Origin: Cristatella mucedo
Taxonomy: Eukaryota; Bryozoa; Phylactolaemata; Cristatellidae
Length of the DNA stretch: 64,000 nt
Assembly: GCA_009760855.2 (NCBI GenBank)
Contig: WPIO01000107.1
Span: forward strand, 62,001 to 126,000
Direction: 5' to 3'
Shown piece by piece: positions 23,054-35,159 of this stretch. Below the pieces are notes generated by a model. It had not been told where the DNA came from, made no database searches, and worked only from the letters and a program-made list of their open reading frames with translations. The position numbers and the translations under genes are program-made. The stretch's first letter is position 1. Every line of letters begins with the position of its first letter.

Positions 23054-25292
23054 TTATTTATTGTTACAACTGTTCTTCATTAGCATTCTGTATTTCGCCT
23101 GCCATAAGCTATCACTGAAATCTGTTCTCGGATTTCTAAAACCGTCACCTGAAGCATACACAAATCTATTTTGAACCAGCTTTGCCACGCCAACTCTGGA
23201 AGAACCTACCGTCAAGCTTATCTTATCTCTGATGGCTTCCGCAAAACGCAAGCTCAAATCTTGTCGTGCTTTTACAGATCGACCTTTTATTTGATTTGCA
23301 ATAGCGTCTGAAGTCAAGAGGACGTGTTTTCCAAGAGGAACTTAGTCTAAAGAAGTATTTTGTTGAACCTAGTTTTGAAGGTCGAAATGTTCTATCTATT
23401 GTGAAGGAATCAAGTATTACTGTTATTTTACGCGTTGTGGTTGAAGGAGCGGTGTAAAACCTTTGCAAGATTCAGCAGTTCATAAGTTTGTGGCCAATGG
23501 CATAGGTGCTCCGCGTCGCTTCCTCTTTTATAACTGCACTTGCTAGGCATCAATCGTCGAATCATTTCACGGAGGTTTAGAGTGACCTCTCTTTCACTAT
23601 TCTAGTTTTATACGAGCTTAGGCAACCAAACTCACCGGTCTTGCATGTGAATCTCACCCCAAGGGCTTCTCGACCTCCAGAAATAAATATCTTGCTGTCG
23701 TGCAAAATAGATAAAAGCATTCTCTTCAACCATACAGTAACAGGAATACTTCTTCCTTCAGCAATTCCTGCTCAAGCTGTGCATCTTAAAGTATTCGTGT
23801 TATTAAAGAAGGGGCGACCGTCCAAAGCCATCTGTCTTCGTAAAAATTATTTCAGAAGTTTTCTCATCCTTTCTAAATAATGTCATTCGCCATAAATACA
23901 ACTACCTTCACTCAAGCAATCGGTTGCAAGAGTGTTGATTTTACTCCTTAAGGATTTTACCAAGAACTTTTAGTTTTTGAATAACTTAGGGCAACATATG
24001 AAGCCGCAAACCTAAAGGCTTTATGCTTTGCGTGTGCATTACATGGAGAAATGAATTGACTGGGTTTTCTCGACCATGCTTAGAACAGGGTTCTTTTCAT
24101 GCTTGCCCACTGCTAGGGCCTTCCCTAACGGCGGCTGAAGAGCAGGAAGGGAGAAAGTCAATGGGATCGGACAGCCGCTGTCGTCATTATCACTAGATTT
24201 CAACCAAACCTAGTACTGACGGAGACCACAATTATCTTTAATGGAACAGTTGTGATCTTCTTCCTTTCATATCTCGCCCTCCCAGGGACTTGGATGTAGA
24301 CTAAAGCACCCAAGAGATCTGTTAGTGAAGTATCAGATAAACTTTTTACCCACAGCAATGTTGGTAAGGGAAATTTGAGTTAACTAGTTTTTTTCAACAC
24401 TAATGAGTTAGCGCGAACAAATTCAAAAAGGTCATGCGAGCACGTATTGAATAGTTTTCCAAGTCTTTCGGGGTAAAGTCATAAGGTTTTACAAGCTTGA
24501 CTTCGAGGCAGTTGCTTCTGCCTAAAACCTGCAAACGCATACATCTGCTGACAAATCACGGGCTTTTACCGTTCAAATCTAGGGATTGATGCAGTCTACT
24601 GCTCATGGATGTTGACTCAACGACATCTACTGGCACAATATCTTATCTTAGGGTACAAACAAGCACAGCAGGCTGTGTCGTTCGATCGTGAATTTACTTC
24701 ACAGGTTCCTATTTACTCTGTGTTTGCTTGAACTGCATTGCCGCAGCTTTAACTCGCGATGCATAAGTTTGACAATTAGAGGCTAGGGTATTGGTCAATT
24801 ACTAGTTAACCGGGTGTGGATTCAGATAAACTAGGTCTAATAGCGCAAGGTGTGCGAAGCCCGCCTACCGTTGGACGACAGAGTAAAAGAGTGAAGATCT
24901 CTGCTTGCTAAACTTTCGGAGACGAAGACCAGCGGATCAATTACTCGGCCCATAATTGGTAACACTCCTTTAGTTTTATCCAATACGTTAGCAGCTTCTC
25001 ATGGTTATGAAGTGAGTGCAGGTCTACAATTCCTTACCTCAATAATGATTCAATGTCGTTTACTTATAGGATAGAGTACTTTGGTTGAATAAGATAGGGT
25101 GCTTCAGAGTAGCTTTCCTGTGTCGAAGCCCAAAGCTAAGCTACTCGCTCTTTAAAACCTGAGTTGTTAGTTCAAGTCCTGCAACGTTTGATTCTTGAAC
25201 ACTGTTGGCCACGCTAAAAACCGTTAATGTTCTTCCTCTCCTATAAAAATGTAGCTGGTAAAATAGCTTACCTCGAATGCAATTCCCACTTG
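23054..25292 (-). CDS. Multi-exon gene, 3' part (five exons plus a candidate micro-exon)
   Basis: On the minus strand I can join exons 24869-24997, 24717-24782, 24521-24444, 23767-23636 and 23307-23054 (the last includes the stop). Each join keeps one frame, and every intron is phase 1. The four internal exons are 129, 66, 78 and 132 bases, all multiples of three. Donors are GTAGGC, GTAAAT, GTGCTC (weak) and GTGAGT. Acceptors end CATGAG (weak), CCCTAG, TTTTAG, GAGCAG and ACTTCAG. A 21-base exon at 25272-25292, between TTTGCAG and GTAAGC, would also fit in phase 1. The joined product of about 220 residues includes GRVIDPLVFVSES, LEVKLVKPYDFTP, IPVTVWLKRML and AKLVQNRFVYASGDGF. I recognise no domain. 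An NAS glycosylation sequon forms at one junction. AATAAA overlaps the stop region (23057-23062), and a SINE lies directly downstream. The 5' end was not found. Confidence 0.5.
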
Positions 25293-25299
25293 CTGCAAA

Positions 25300-26150
25300 G
25301 CTCAAACATACTGCATGCCAACCTCAGCTTAATTACACTGCTTGATGATCCCAGGCGACCGCAGACAACGCTGGGCTATCGACCCCAATGGTCATTATGA
25401 TAGGAACCGCTAGTCTGAGGTGATTCGAGGCTGTACCTCAAGCATAAAAAGTGAGTAGCACCTCTGGCCGTGGCAACCCTTCCATTCTCTTGGCTTCCAT
25501 TGAGAGACGACCCATGCATAAAGACAGGTCATCTACTGTCTACGTCTGGCGTGTAAAGTTACAGTGTGACGGTATAGGAGCAGGTTAAACAGCTAAGCAA
25601 GACAACGAGCAATAGTATTCACCTAAAACAAAAGCTTCAAGTCTTAAATAAAAAAAATGTTTACTGCCCTTCCGCAATGGGTCACAATTGTTATCTAACC
25701 GTATCACTTACAATTGATTTGCCATCTTTTTGGACGGGCCATTATTACGCTGGGCTTCATAGATGATGAAATCTGGTCCCTTATGATTATACATATGGAA
25801 ATACAACTAATGTATGGCAAATGTTGTACTTTATTTATCATTTCAGCAGGCATTAGAATCTTTACATAATATATCTATTGTGAATGACAGGAGCTGATAT
25901 CTACTTGAAGATGGCTGAATTCTTTAGTGAGAGTTTTCGAATGATGTCTTTATAGCTGGAGATATATGTGAGCCCGTATCGTCACCAATTCCAAAACTTA
26001 GTAAAGCACAGTACTGGGATTTAATCCATGTTATGAATCCTGGTATTTAGTGTAGATATTTATTTTGTACACACCAAGTTTATACATGCCTTCGGTCCGC
26101 AGGGACAGATCCAGCGTGCAACCTACATTCAGACAGGGTGGGCCACTTAT
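25300..26150. other. Stretch with no firm feature, possibly the 5' continuation of the gene at 23-25 kb
   Basis: No exon upstream of 25292 could be joined convincingly, and no repeat was recognised. Confidence 0.3.
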
Positions 26151-26159
26151 CCATCGCTG

Positions 26160-26490
26160 CTACCAGTAGGCCAGAATCGCTATAAAGACGCTGCACCCGC
26201 ACGTGAAGCGGGACCGGGACACTGGCTCATCCGTTTGTAAGCGGAGTGGGCACTCCTCGCTTGGACCCTGGCCGAGCCGTGCGAGCAACAGCCGTCGCCG
26301 CAACCAGTGATTGCCAGTACGGGACGCAGCAGCCACCACCTGGCCCCCTATCTGAACCGGGCGCCAGCAGCAGCATGCACAAGGCTTGGTAGGCGGACAG
26401 TGGGCAGCGAAGGGCGGCTGCTGCCTCAGGCATAGGCGGATCAGGATCCTCGTCGTCTGGTTCAATGGTCAAAGTCCACATGTTCGCCAT
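26160..26490 (-). other. GC-rich open frames of unknown origin
   Basis: Two overlapping minus-strand frames (26490-26227 and 26465-26160) lie in a GC-rich island that is sharply different from its AT-rich neighbours. One begins MANMWTLTIEPDDEDPDPPM. The composition resembles the GC-rich RLE LINE pieces elsewhere, so an old transposon 5' region is as likely as a gene. Confidence 0.25.
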
Positions 26491-26629
26491 GTAGCACCAC
26501 CTATCATCGTCTCATAGTGGGAGGCCCAGAAATGTTTGCAAAACAGTCACCCAGCCAGTGATAGGATGTGAAACGCAGAACTTCCGGAGGAGCTTGTGAT
26601 GTTAGGCCTCATCCTAATGCAACGTATAG

Positions 26630-27146
26630 TAACAATAATAATATTATTGCACTTGATAAAGCGCCCTCAGAGAACTCAAACTCTTGCCAGGCACTTCACA
26701 TTTGCTGCAAAGGGAAATGCAATTGAATGGTAATAAACAACGTGAAAAAAATGGTTAGGGGTGACATGCGCAGGGTCAGCATGCAAAGTCAGCATGTCAG
26801 CATGTCAGCATGCATGTGGTTAGCATGTAGTGGCACCATGTAGTGTCAGCACGCATATGCACACAAAGGACGAATCACAGGGACCCGCTAAATGGTGTCC
26901 TAATTAGGTGTTTTTTAAGTTCTTTTTAAATGTGGTTAAGTCAGGGGATGTTCTGATGCAAGTTGGCAGGAAGTTCCACACTTTGGGAGCATACGAACCA
27001 AATGCACGGTCTCCAAAAGATTTGAGGTTTGAACGATGTATTGGTAGACCATGGAATTCCGAAAAGCGGGTGGTACAATGCTTGGCCTGGTGGGGAAATA
27101 GATCTGAGAGATAGGCAGGAGCCTAAGAGTGAATTGACTTAAAAGT
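26630..27146 (-). mobile_element. Family A LINE 3' end
   Basis: It has an (ATT)n tail, the hairpin (AAAGCGCCCTCAGAGAACTC on the plus strand), the 3' UTR with several near-tandem TCAGCATG units (26780-26830), and the C-terminal ORF remnant. It is joined directly to family B at 27147. Confidence 0.85.
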
Positions 27147-27890
27147 GTCTCCATCTGTAAATCCGCAAAGCTATACAAATTAAGTGAGTGTTACGCAGCA
27201 GAGTTATTTGTATAGCTTACTCACAGCCCAAGCGGCTTTCGGTATGCATTTCAGCAGGCGCTAGACTTCATTTCACGCAACAAAGAGAAAGTGGGAAGCC
27301 TGGCAGAGTCAGAAGAGCAATTGAGGTAGGGAGGAGCAAGTGAGTAACTGCTCAGAAACTGAAAACGATGAACTAGAGTCGGCAGCAGCAGAGTAGTTCT
27401 CGTTGCATAAGCATTTTGAAAGCGTGTTCCACTCTCTAAAACTAGCACAGCTAATTGTTCTAGTGCCAGCGTTGTGTGGTCTCGCGTGGGAATGACATAG
27501 CTAATCTATTGTCCATACAGGACCTGAGGGCACGAAGATGCTAAAACTGGTGCAGCAGCTCAGCTAGAAATGGAGTAGTCAGGCCTTGGCGTGCCTTGAG
27601 GGTCAGCCTAAGACTTTTTCTCTGTATTCGTTGATCAACCGGCAGCCATCCTAGCTCTTTTAGCTAAGTAGTCACAAGGCCAAGCCTTTGGGACTTGAAA
27701 GCTAGCATTGCAGCCATTTGCATAGCCAGCTGCAGTTGCCTAGTGGCATTCTCTGGCAGCCCAGGCAAAAGGAAACTCCTATATTCAAGCCAAGACACGA
27801 TAGAGAGCAGTTTCAGTGGAGTGCTGCATCTTGAACCCTGGTTGAAATGTTTCTGACATTTTAATGAACCATAGAGCGGCCAAAGTGCCC
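27147..27890 (-). mobile_element. Family B LINE 3' end with internal deletion
   Basis: The 3' UTR (TCTCCATCTGTAAATCC) and the coding remnant follow the family B copy at 53.4-55.0 kb. The frame at 27664-27924 shows ALWPLYGSLKCQKHFNQG. At about 27810 the sequence jumps over roughly 0.7 kb present in the 54-kb copy, going straight to the block GTTTCAGTGGAGTGCTGC. Confidence 0.75.
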
Positions 27891-28719
27891 TCTTTGTCAG
27901 GGTGATTGACTCAAAGCATCCCACTACCGAAGCACAATGCTCGGCATATATACAGCGCCTGGGCCCTTATTTACTAAATCCCGGTGCTTGACAGTTTTCT
28001 GGTCAACTGCACGATCAAACCCGACAGGAGGAAGTGGGAGTGGTTTGAATGTGTGTCGGTTGCCAGACAGCAAGCCAATTTCCCCCTGAACCGGCTTAAA
28101 TAGAGCATTGGTCGCGAAACCCTCATTGACATCCTTATGGATGACTGATACCTTGGACTTCACATCGAATTGAGTGTGGCTCTGGAAACTTAAGTTTCAA
28201 TTCAGCTTGAGCACTATGTTGGAGAACACCGCAGCAACGCCCAGTCGCCCGGTCACTTTTGGTCACTTTTGCGCCTCCGACCGCAGTGAACGCGAGCCAA
28301 CATGACCTCCATCCTGACAAAGTCCCTGAGAGAGGCACAGAGAGAGAAAGACATATAGCGAGCCTCTCCTGAGGGGCTTCCCCTTAGGGCTTTGATCGTT
28401 TCATCCAATCCCCTGAGAACAATAGTGGTAACCATCGCATCGCCGGAGGAGACCATACATCAGGCCTACATGGTTCATGAGATATTCATTTCCTAACAAA
28501 GGGCAACAAAGCCCAGGCCACCGCTCGAGCTCTGGCATGGAAGAAGCCAGAGTTGCCCAATCTAGGTAGGCAGCCCAAGGTTTGACGGAGCTCTCCGATG
28601 GCTTTATCTAGTGGGAGCATGAGCTTCTTCTGGAGCCGTTTGACATGGCCAGCGATACACAAGCCGGAACACTAAAGCAGTTCGAAGAGCATCAAGCTTT
28701 GCTGATCAGACCGATCCGG

Positions 28720-29400
28720 GCCGTTAAGAATGCGCTAATTCAAGGGCGCGGTGTAGCGACACTGGAGAGTTGGCCAAACAGCTAGATCGTTTATTAAGGA
28801 GCTTATGGCCATGTTTGCCGAGGCTAAAGCATACCCGTGCCGGTCCGATCTCAGGGCCAGCTTGCTTACCAGGGGCTCCGTCACCGCATAAAAATATGTG
28901 GGCGAGAGTGGATCGCCTCGGCGAACGCTGGCCCACGGAAGTTAAAGGACCATGGAATCACAGCGTAGACTCAGAACGATGAACGCATAAGAAAAAATCC
29001 TATTCAATAGCCTAATGAACGAATGCTTGGCACCAAGAGGTTCGGAGATGAAAAAAATGGCCTTGTGGGGGAAAAGGGGGGAGGCATTCTGAAAATCTAT
29101 GAAGGCACCTCAAAGAGTTGGCTTCATTTTAGCAGCAACGCACAGAGCCGATTCTATCGGTAAGGACTGCTATAAGTAACCCTCAAAATCCTGGAGAAAG
29201 TTAGTTTGTTGGGGGTAGGATTCCTTTCTCGTGCGAAATTACGACAGCTAGGCTGCCTATAGCTCAACAGCAACTTATGCACAGTTGAGAGGAGCAAGAT
29301 GGGACAAAAAATACCCGGGTCTTTCGAGCTACTTTTTTGTGGATAAAGGCAATATGGCCCATTTTCCACATAGAGACATTATGAAATATCAGACAGCATT
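28720..29400 (-). mobile_element. Reverse transcriptase remnant of another LINE (RLE group likely)
   Basis: Reading on the minus strand, WKMGHIAFIHKK (29370-29334) shifts frame into SSKDPGIFCPILLLSTVHKL. This is the xPKKGxxxDPxNxRPIxLLS block of reverse transcriptase domains. Further downstream, RRGDPLSP is encoded near 28920-28895, followed by a TEPL block. Several frameshifts and stops separate them. Motif style resembles R2/R4/NeSL-like elements more than families A, B and C, but the clade is not certain. Sequence from 27895 to 28720 may be its C-terminal part. It is GC-rich but not interpretable. Confidence 0.55.
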
Positions 29401-30090
29401 TTAAATAATTAACAGAAAGTTGACTTTGGCATCGACCGCCTAAAGATGGCGATACTCCCACCGATCTGCATCAGGGGAAGTGTTACTTGCTTGCAAAAGC
29501 TTAGAGGCAATCTCAGCCGGGCCGAGTGGGGCAGTAATGCCAGTCGGGTTGGCCCCTTGTCGCCATGATTTTACTCGGAGTTCTTCCTGTGCTCAGGACT
29601 CCCGATACACTTCTCGGCCTCCCGAGAGTTTCGTGGGTGCTGGCTTCAGAACACTACGAACAGCTTTACTACAGTAGTAGTGATACATACGCTGAAGGTG
29701 CCAGGTTTTCTGAGGATTTTAGCCCCATTGGGGGGTCAGGGTGGGGCCAGGTCCATCAACTGGTTCCCTCCCCCTCCCCCACCCCCGTGGCCAAGCAAGT
29801 GGCGCCCGACTTGCCAAGCAAAAGCCGATGATTCACAAGCTAAATTCTTCAGACGAGCCATTCAGCAGACATGGCGGAGACGTGATTGCAGATGTGGTTC
29901 TACTCATACATCTCAGGGGGCAAAGACTGAGCTCCACCTCTCAATAAAAGAGGCCGTTGAGCTCGAGTCCACTTCAGGTCCAGGGTCGTCGACCCAGATC
30001 GCTAAGGGTCCCAGAAGCACTAGGCATCCCGAATTTTTAGGGGATTTCTTTGTGGACAGCTGGTTCTTAACAAACCAGCCGGCATTATGG
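29401..30090. other. GC-richer stretch upstream of a microsatellite
   Basis: Open frames occur on the plus strand with Pro-rich low complexity (CCCCCTCCCCC). They show no recognisable family. It might be the 5' part of the LINE at 28.7-29.4 kb. Confidence 0.25.
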
Positions 30091-30095
30091 CGTAG

Positions 30096-30300
<205 letters not shown>

Positions 30301-30689
30301 CTTGGGTGATTATTGAATTTAGTGTAAATAATTTAGAGGACACGCTTCGCCGGGACATAGTATGTCTGATAACGTTTATGCTTAAGTGATTCACAGCTGC
30401 TTTCAAATGTGATAGCACGAGGCTGTGCTTTGAATACTGAACAAGCAGAGCCCATTCAACGGCTTTTCTGTGTCGTCTGTTCTTTAGAGAAATTCAAATC
30501 CTGCATCCTGGCAACAGCATCAAATAAATTATCCTTGCTAGAATATCTAAATAAAATAAGGCAAGCCTGATCATATCTAAAATATCTGTATACAACAGAC
30601 ATTGAAAAATGGGCCATCTGATAAGCATGTTCATAGTGAATGGCCATTTTGAGTTCAAAGCCAATGTCTCTGTTTTAGTACGGACTACT

Positions 30690-31170
30690 CCTACCAGTAA
30701 TAATAATATTTGGAATATTTAGAGCAATGTTGATATAGGGCCCTCAAATAAATTAGCCTCTTTGTGGGCACCCTACATTGGTTGCAAAGTAAGTACGATC
30801 GAACGGTTTTTACTGGAAAGCTCAGTGACAATAAGCGGAACATGGTGAGGCAATGACATGCACTGTCGGCATTCGAATACAACTAGTGGAAGCATGCACG
30901 ATATAGGCTTGCCTACGCTCAAGAAAGACAAATCACATGGACCCACTAAATAGCGTGATACATAGATGGATTTTGAGCTTTGTAAATGTGGTTAAGTCAG
31001 GAGATTTCTTGACTCAAGTCGCAAGTGATTTCCAGGCTTCGGAGGCACAGGAACTAAAGGCAGTGTGTTTTAGAAAAGCTTTGAGGTTTTGGCGACGTAT
31101 ACGTAAACGTTTGATTCCGAAAAGTGGGTGGTACAAAGCTAAGCTTGGTGTGGGAGTATATGTGAGAAGT
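30690..31170 (-). mobile_element. Family A LINE 3' portion, left piece of a split copy
   Basis: This is a diverged copy with tail, 3' UTR and C-terminal ORF. It stops at about 31170, where a family B copy begins. It resumes at 31648 with AGGCTGGTGCCAAAT, the expected next block. Confidence 0.8.
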
Positions 31171-31647
31171 TCTTATGCAGGCCCACAAGGCCCGCCACGG
31201 CTTGGCTCCTCCGTACCTAGCTGAACTGCTGCATCAGTTTCAGCCTGTTCGCGCCCTCAGGTCTGGTATGGACAATAAATTAGCTGTCCCATTCCTCTGC
31301 TTAAAGACCGTTGGCGACAGAAGCTTTAGCTCTGCAGGTCCTAGACTGTGGAACTTGCTTCCACAATTCTTAGGCCATGACAACTACTCTCCTTCTGCCG
31401 AGTATGGCACATTCTTTTCAGCGGTCCTGAGCTGCCACTTCTATGCTACTCACTACCTCAACTGTTCTCCTGGCTCTTCTATGCTTCCCACTTTCTCTTT
31501 GTTGCGTGAGACGAAGTCTGCTGAATGCCGAACGCGTACCGAAAGCCATTTCGGCTTTGAGTGCGCTATACAAAACTCTCCTGTGTAACAGCCACGTGGT
31601 CTTTGTGACTTTGGGAAGTTACAGACGGAGATACATTACATTACATA
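31170..31647 (+). mobile_element. Family B LINE inserted in family A
   Basis: A plus-strand copy encodes HKARHGLAPPYLAELLHQF and RSFSSAGPRLWNLLPQFLG, the typical C-terminal blocks of CR1/L2-group LINEs. Its 3' UTR ends ACAGACGGAGATACATTAC followed by ATTACATAG. The ORF is open from 31175 to about 31588, so this is one of the younger family B copies. It splits the minus-strand family A copy on either side. Confidence 0.85.
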
Positions 31648-32045
31648 GGTAGGCTGGTGCCAAATAATTAATGGGACCTGAAAGTGAGGGACGAAACCTT
31701 GAATTCGATACGTTGCTAAACTGGGAGATACTGCAAGATAAGTTCATTAAAACTGCAGAATAAGCAGGATATATGTTGGCAGAGCAGATTTATCCCAGCA
31801 ATCTATTTAGTTTCTAAGCCAATTATAGTTGCCCCGTAACATGTGATTTAGTTTCCTCTTCACTTATTTTGAGAACATTTGCTGCTATCCTTGTGCGGAT
31901 GTCACCGATACTTACAACAAGGAAGGTGAGATAATTTGACAAGTTTCAGGGCAAGAAAGACTCAAGGCATAGGTTAAATTAAGTGTTATCCACATAGAAG
32001 TGAAAGCCTAGATTGAGCTCGATATCACCGTGCCAGGAGAGACAT
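31648..32045 (-). mobile_element. Family A LINE, right piece of a split copy
   Basis: It continues the copy at 30690-31170 with the blocks for the middle of the reverse transcriptase protein. For example, CATAGAAGTGAAAGCCTAG on the plus strand encodes LGFHFYAD in reverse. It ends at the GA microsatellite. Confidence 0.8.
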
Positions 32046-32047
32046 CG

Positions 32048-32362
<315 letters not shown>

Positions 32363-32394
32363 TTAAGAATACACAATCTGCATGGGTTCATTGT

Positions 32395-34034
32395 GATAAT
32401 AATAATATAATAATGATATTGCACTTGATAAAGCGCCCTCAGAGAACTTAATCTCTTTCTAGGCGCTTTACATTTGCTGCAAAGTGATGCGCAATAGAAT
32501 AGTAAGTAAAATCATGCATGCAAAACAAACAAAATGAATAACATGGTTAGGGGTTACATGCACTGGGTCAGCATGCAAATGTGGTTAGTGGCAGCATGAA
32601 CAGTGTCAGCACGCATAAGCACATCGAGGACGAATCACAAGGACCCACTAAATGCTGTCCTAAATAGGTATGTTTTTAAGTTTCTTTTAAATGTGGTCAG
32701 GTCAGGGGATGTTCTGATGCAGGTCGGGAGGGAGTTCCAGGCTGTGGGAGCATACGAGCTAAATGCACGGTCTCCAAAGGATTTAAGGTTTGTACGAGGT
32801 ATGTCTAGACTGTTGGATTCCGAAAAGCGAGTGGTATGATGCTTTGCCTGATGGGGTAGTATATCTGAAAGATAGGCTGGAGCCATAGAATGAAGAGACC
32901 TAAAAGTGAGCGACAAAACCTTGAAGTCAATCCGTGGCTTGACTGGTAACCAGTGCAGGTCGGCGAGAAGTGGAGTAATGTGGCAACTGCGACGCTCACG
33001 ACAGACAAGCCTAGCTGCAGAGTTTTGCACCAGCTGCAATCGCCTGATCGCACATGCTGGTAGGCCAGTAAGCAGTGAGTTGCTGAAGTCGAGACGAGAA
33101 GTCACGAATGCATGGACCAACTTGGACGTGGTATCCTTATCTAAACAAGCCCTAGTTTTAGCAATGTTATGAAGCTGAAAATAGGCTGATTTGACTGTAG
33201 AGCTGATGTGGTCGTCTAACGAGAGGTCGCTTTGGAATATGACACCTAGATTTCGAGCTGATGCAACTGGAGATATGCTGGCAGAGCCAATTTTGAAAGT
33301 CAGCCTTTCCAATTTCTGAATAACACTAGGTTTGCCCATAACTAGTAAGTTAGTTTTATCATCGTTTAGTTTTAGAAAATTTGCCGCTATCCATGATCGG
33401 ATGTCATCAATGCATGCAGCAAGTGAGTTGAGAGAATTTGAGGTGCTCGAAGGCTGGGAGGGATCAAAGCAAAGGTACAACTGAGTGTCATCCGCATAGA
33501 AGTGAAAGCCTAGATTGTGCTTGGCAATCACATCAGCGAGAGGGAGAGTATACACGGTGAAAAGGACCGGACCTAGCACAGAGCCCTGAGGTACTCCATA
33601 ATTTAGAGGTACTTCAGATGATCTTTGTCCATTCACGTCAACACTCTGGAGTCTCCCACTGAGATAGGACCTGAACCACTGCAGAGCAGTGCCAGTGATG
33701 CCCAGGCGAGATGAGAGGCGCTCTAGAAGTCCTTTGTGATCGATGGTATCAAAAGCTGCCGAAAGATCGAGCAAAACAAGAAGAGACACTCTACCCATGT
33801 CTGCATTCCTAAGTAGGTCGTTGTATACCCGAAGCAATGCTGACTCTGTGGAGTGATTAGCTCTAAAGCCAGACTGGAACTTACTAGCAAGGTGTGAGGT
33901 TTCAATATACGAGTTCAGCTGGTCTGCCACGACCCGTTCCAGTGTCTTTGATAGGAATGGTAGAAGGGAGACTGGGCGGTAGTTGCTTAAGTTCTCTTGG
34001 TCTAGTGTAGCTTTCTTGAGAAGTGGCCTGACTC
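32395..34034 (-). mobile_element. Best-preserved family A LINE (CR1/L2 group) with intact reverse transcriptase ORF
   Basis: This copy primes and copies its own RNA by target-primed reverse transcription in living relatives. Here the open frame runs from the truncation point near 34034 to a TGA at 32635, about 466 codons without a stop. Reverse transcriptase blocks appear in order: ENLSNYRPVSLLPFLSK, FQSGFRANHSTESALL, LLDLSAAFDTIDH, YGVPQGSVLGPVLF, the catalytic FYADDTQLYL, LKLNDDKTNLLVMG and ARNLGVIFQSDLSL. They are followed by the C-terminal LHWLPVKPRIDFKVLSLTF and APTAWNSLPTC blocks. The endonuclease domain is absent because of 5' truncation. The 3' UTR ends in a stem-loop (32430-32470 on this strand) and an (ATT)n tail. 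The lack of stops suggests recent insertion, so a full-length active source may exist elsewhere in the genome. Confidence 0.92.
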
Positions 34035-34089
34035 AAAATGACTTTGACTGACTTTGTAAAACCTCCTTCCGTTCGCAACGGGACTATGC

Positions 34090-34380
34090 GGTCTCTCGCT
34101 GAGCTGGGATATGAAACATTGCAATGCAGAGCCAGTGACGATCAGTCAGAATGTTTGACTATCTAAACAGAAACTTTATGATCAGCAGCTGTAAACGTTG
34201 CTAAAAGATCAATCAAACTGGCATATATACTTTTCTTTTGTCAAATATAATAATGGGAAAGCTGTCGTAAACTCTAGGCAATACTGACGCTATACAGTGC
34301 CTAGCTCTAAATCCAGGCTACAATGTACTTGTTAGAGTTGATTTCGTACTAAAACCATTTTGCTAGTCTGCCTAAAGTCG
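34090..34380 (-). mobile_element. Family A LINE, old reverse transcriptase fragment
   Basis: Strongly decayed. The order of blocks around GAGCTGGGATATGAAACATT, CAGAGCCAGTGACGAT and TCTAAATCCAGGCTACAATG matches the region of the 32.4-34.03 kb copy coding for FDTIDH through FQSGF. Confidence 0.6.
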
Positions 34381-34400
34381 CTCCGCAGTATTGAATAGTC

Positions 34401-34985
34401 ACAATAATAATAACCCTAATGAATTGTTATATAATTCTCATGGAATTTAATCTCCTTTAATCACTATACATTTGTTGCAAAGAAAGCATGATTGAATGTA
34501 GTGGTGTTATGTTCAATAAATAACAGGAATAACTAAGTTAGGGATGGCATGCACAGGATCATCGTGCAAGTTTGGTTGGTATCAGCATGCACATTTGATA
34601 ATGCACTTGATATAGTGCCCTCAGAGAACTCAATCTCTTTCTGGGCACTTTAAATTTGCAGCTAAGGGAAGTGCAATTGAATGGTGAGTAATATCATGCT
34701 TGATAAACAACATGAATAACATGGTCATGGGTGACATGCACAGGGTCAGCATGCAAATGTGGTTAGTGGCAGCATGCACAGTGTCAGCACCCATAGGCAC
34801 ATGAAAGACGAATCGCAGGGACCCACAAAATGCTGTCCTAAATAGGTGTGTTTTCAAGTTCTTGTCAGCATGAATAATTACAGAATGGATGAAATGCAGG
34901 GACCCAATAAATGCTGGTATCATTAGATGCGTTTTCTGTTTCTTTTGAAAAGTATTGAAGCTGTGGGATGACCACGCCCACAAGG
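34401..34985 (-). mobile_element. Family A LINE 3' end, itself split by another copy
   Basis: The tail and 3' UTR start at 34401. At about 34594 a second 3' end intrudes. The host copy resumes near 34864 with GTCAGCATGAATAATTACAG. Confidence 0.65.
34594..34863 (-). mobile_element. Family A LINE 3' end nested in another family A copy
   Basis: It has the hairpin GATATAGTGCCCTCAGAGAA and TTTCTGGGCACTTTAAATTT, the 3' UTR with GTCAGCATGCAAATGTGG, and the start of the C-terminal ORF. It is younger than its surroundings. Confidence 0.75.
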
Positions 34986-35159
34986 TAGTTCCACCCCAGC
35001 CAAACTCAGCCTCACTCCGAGCAGCAAACGCGTGCGCTGGGTACCGCTTCGTTAGGTGCTGGAGCTGGACAGTATCGGCTAACTGAGCTAGATTTAATTA
35101 GAATGGTCTGATGTAGTCACGCGACCTACTAGTCCTGCAGAGAGGATCTTTCTGCTTAT

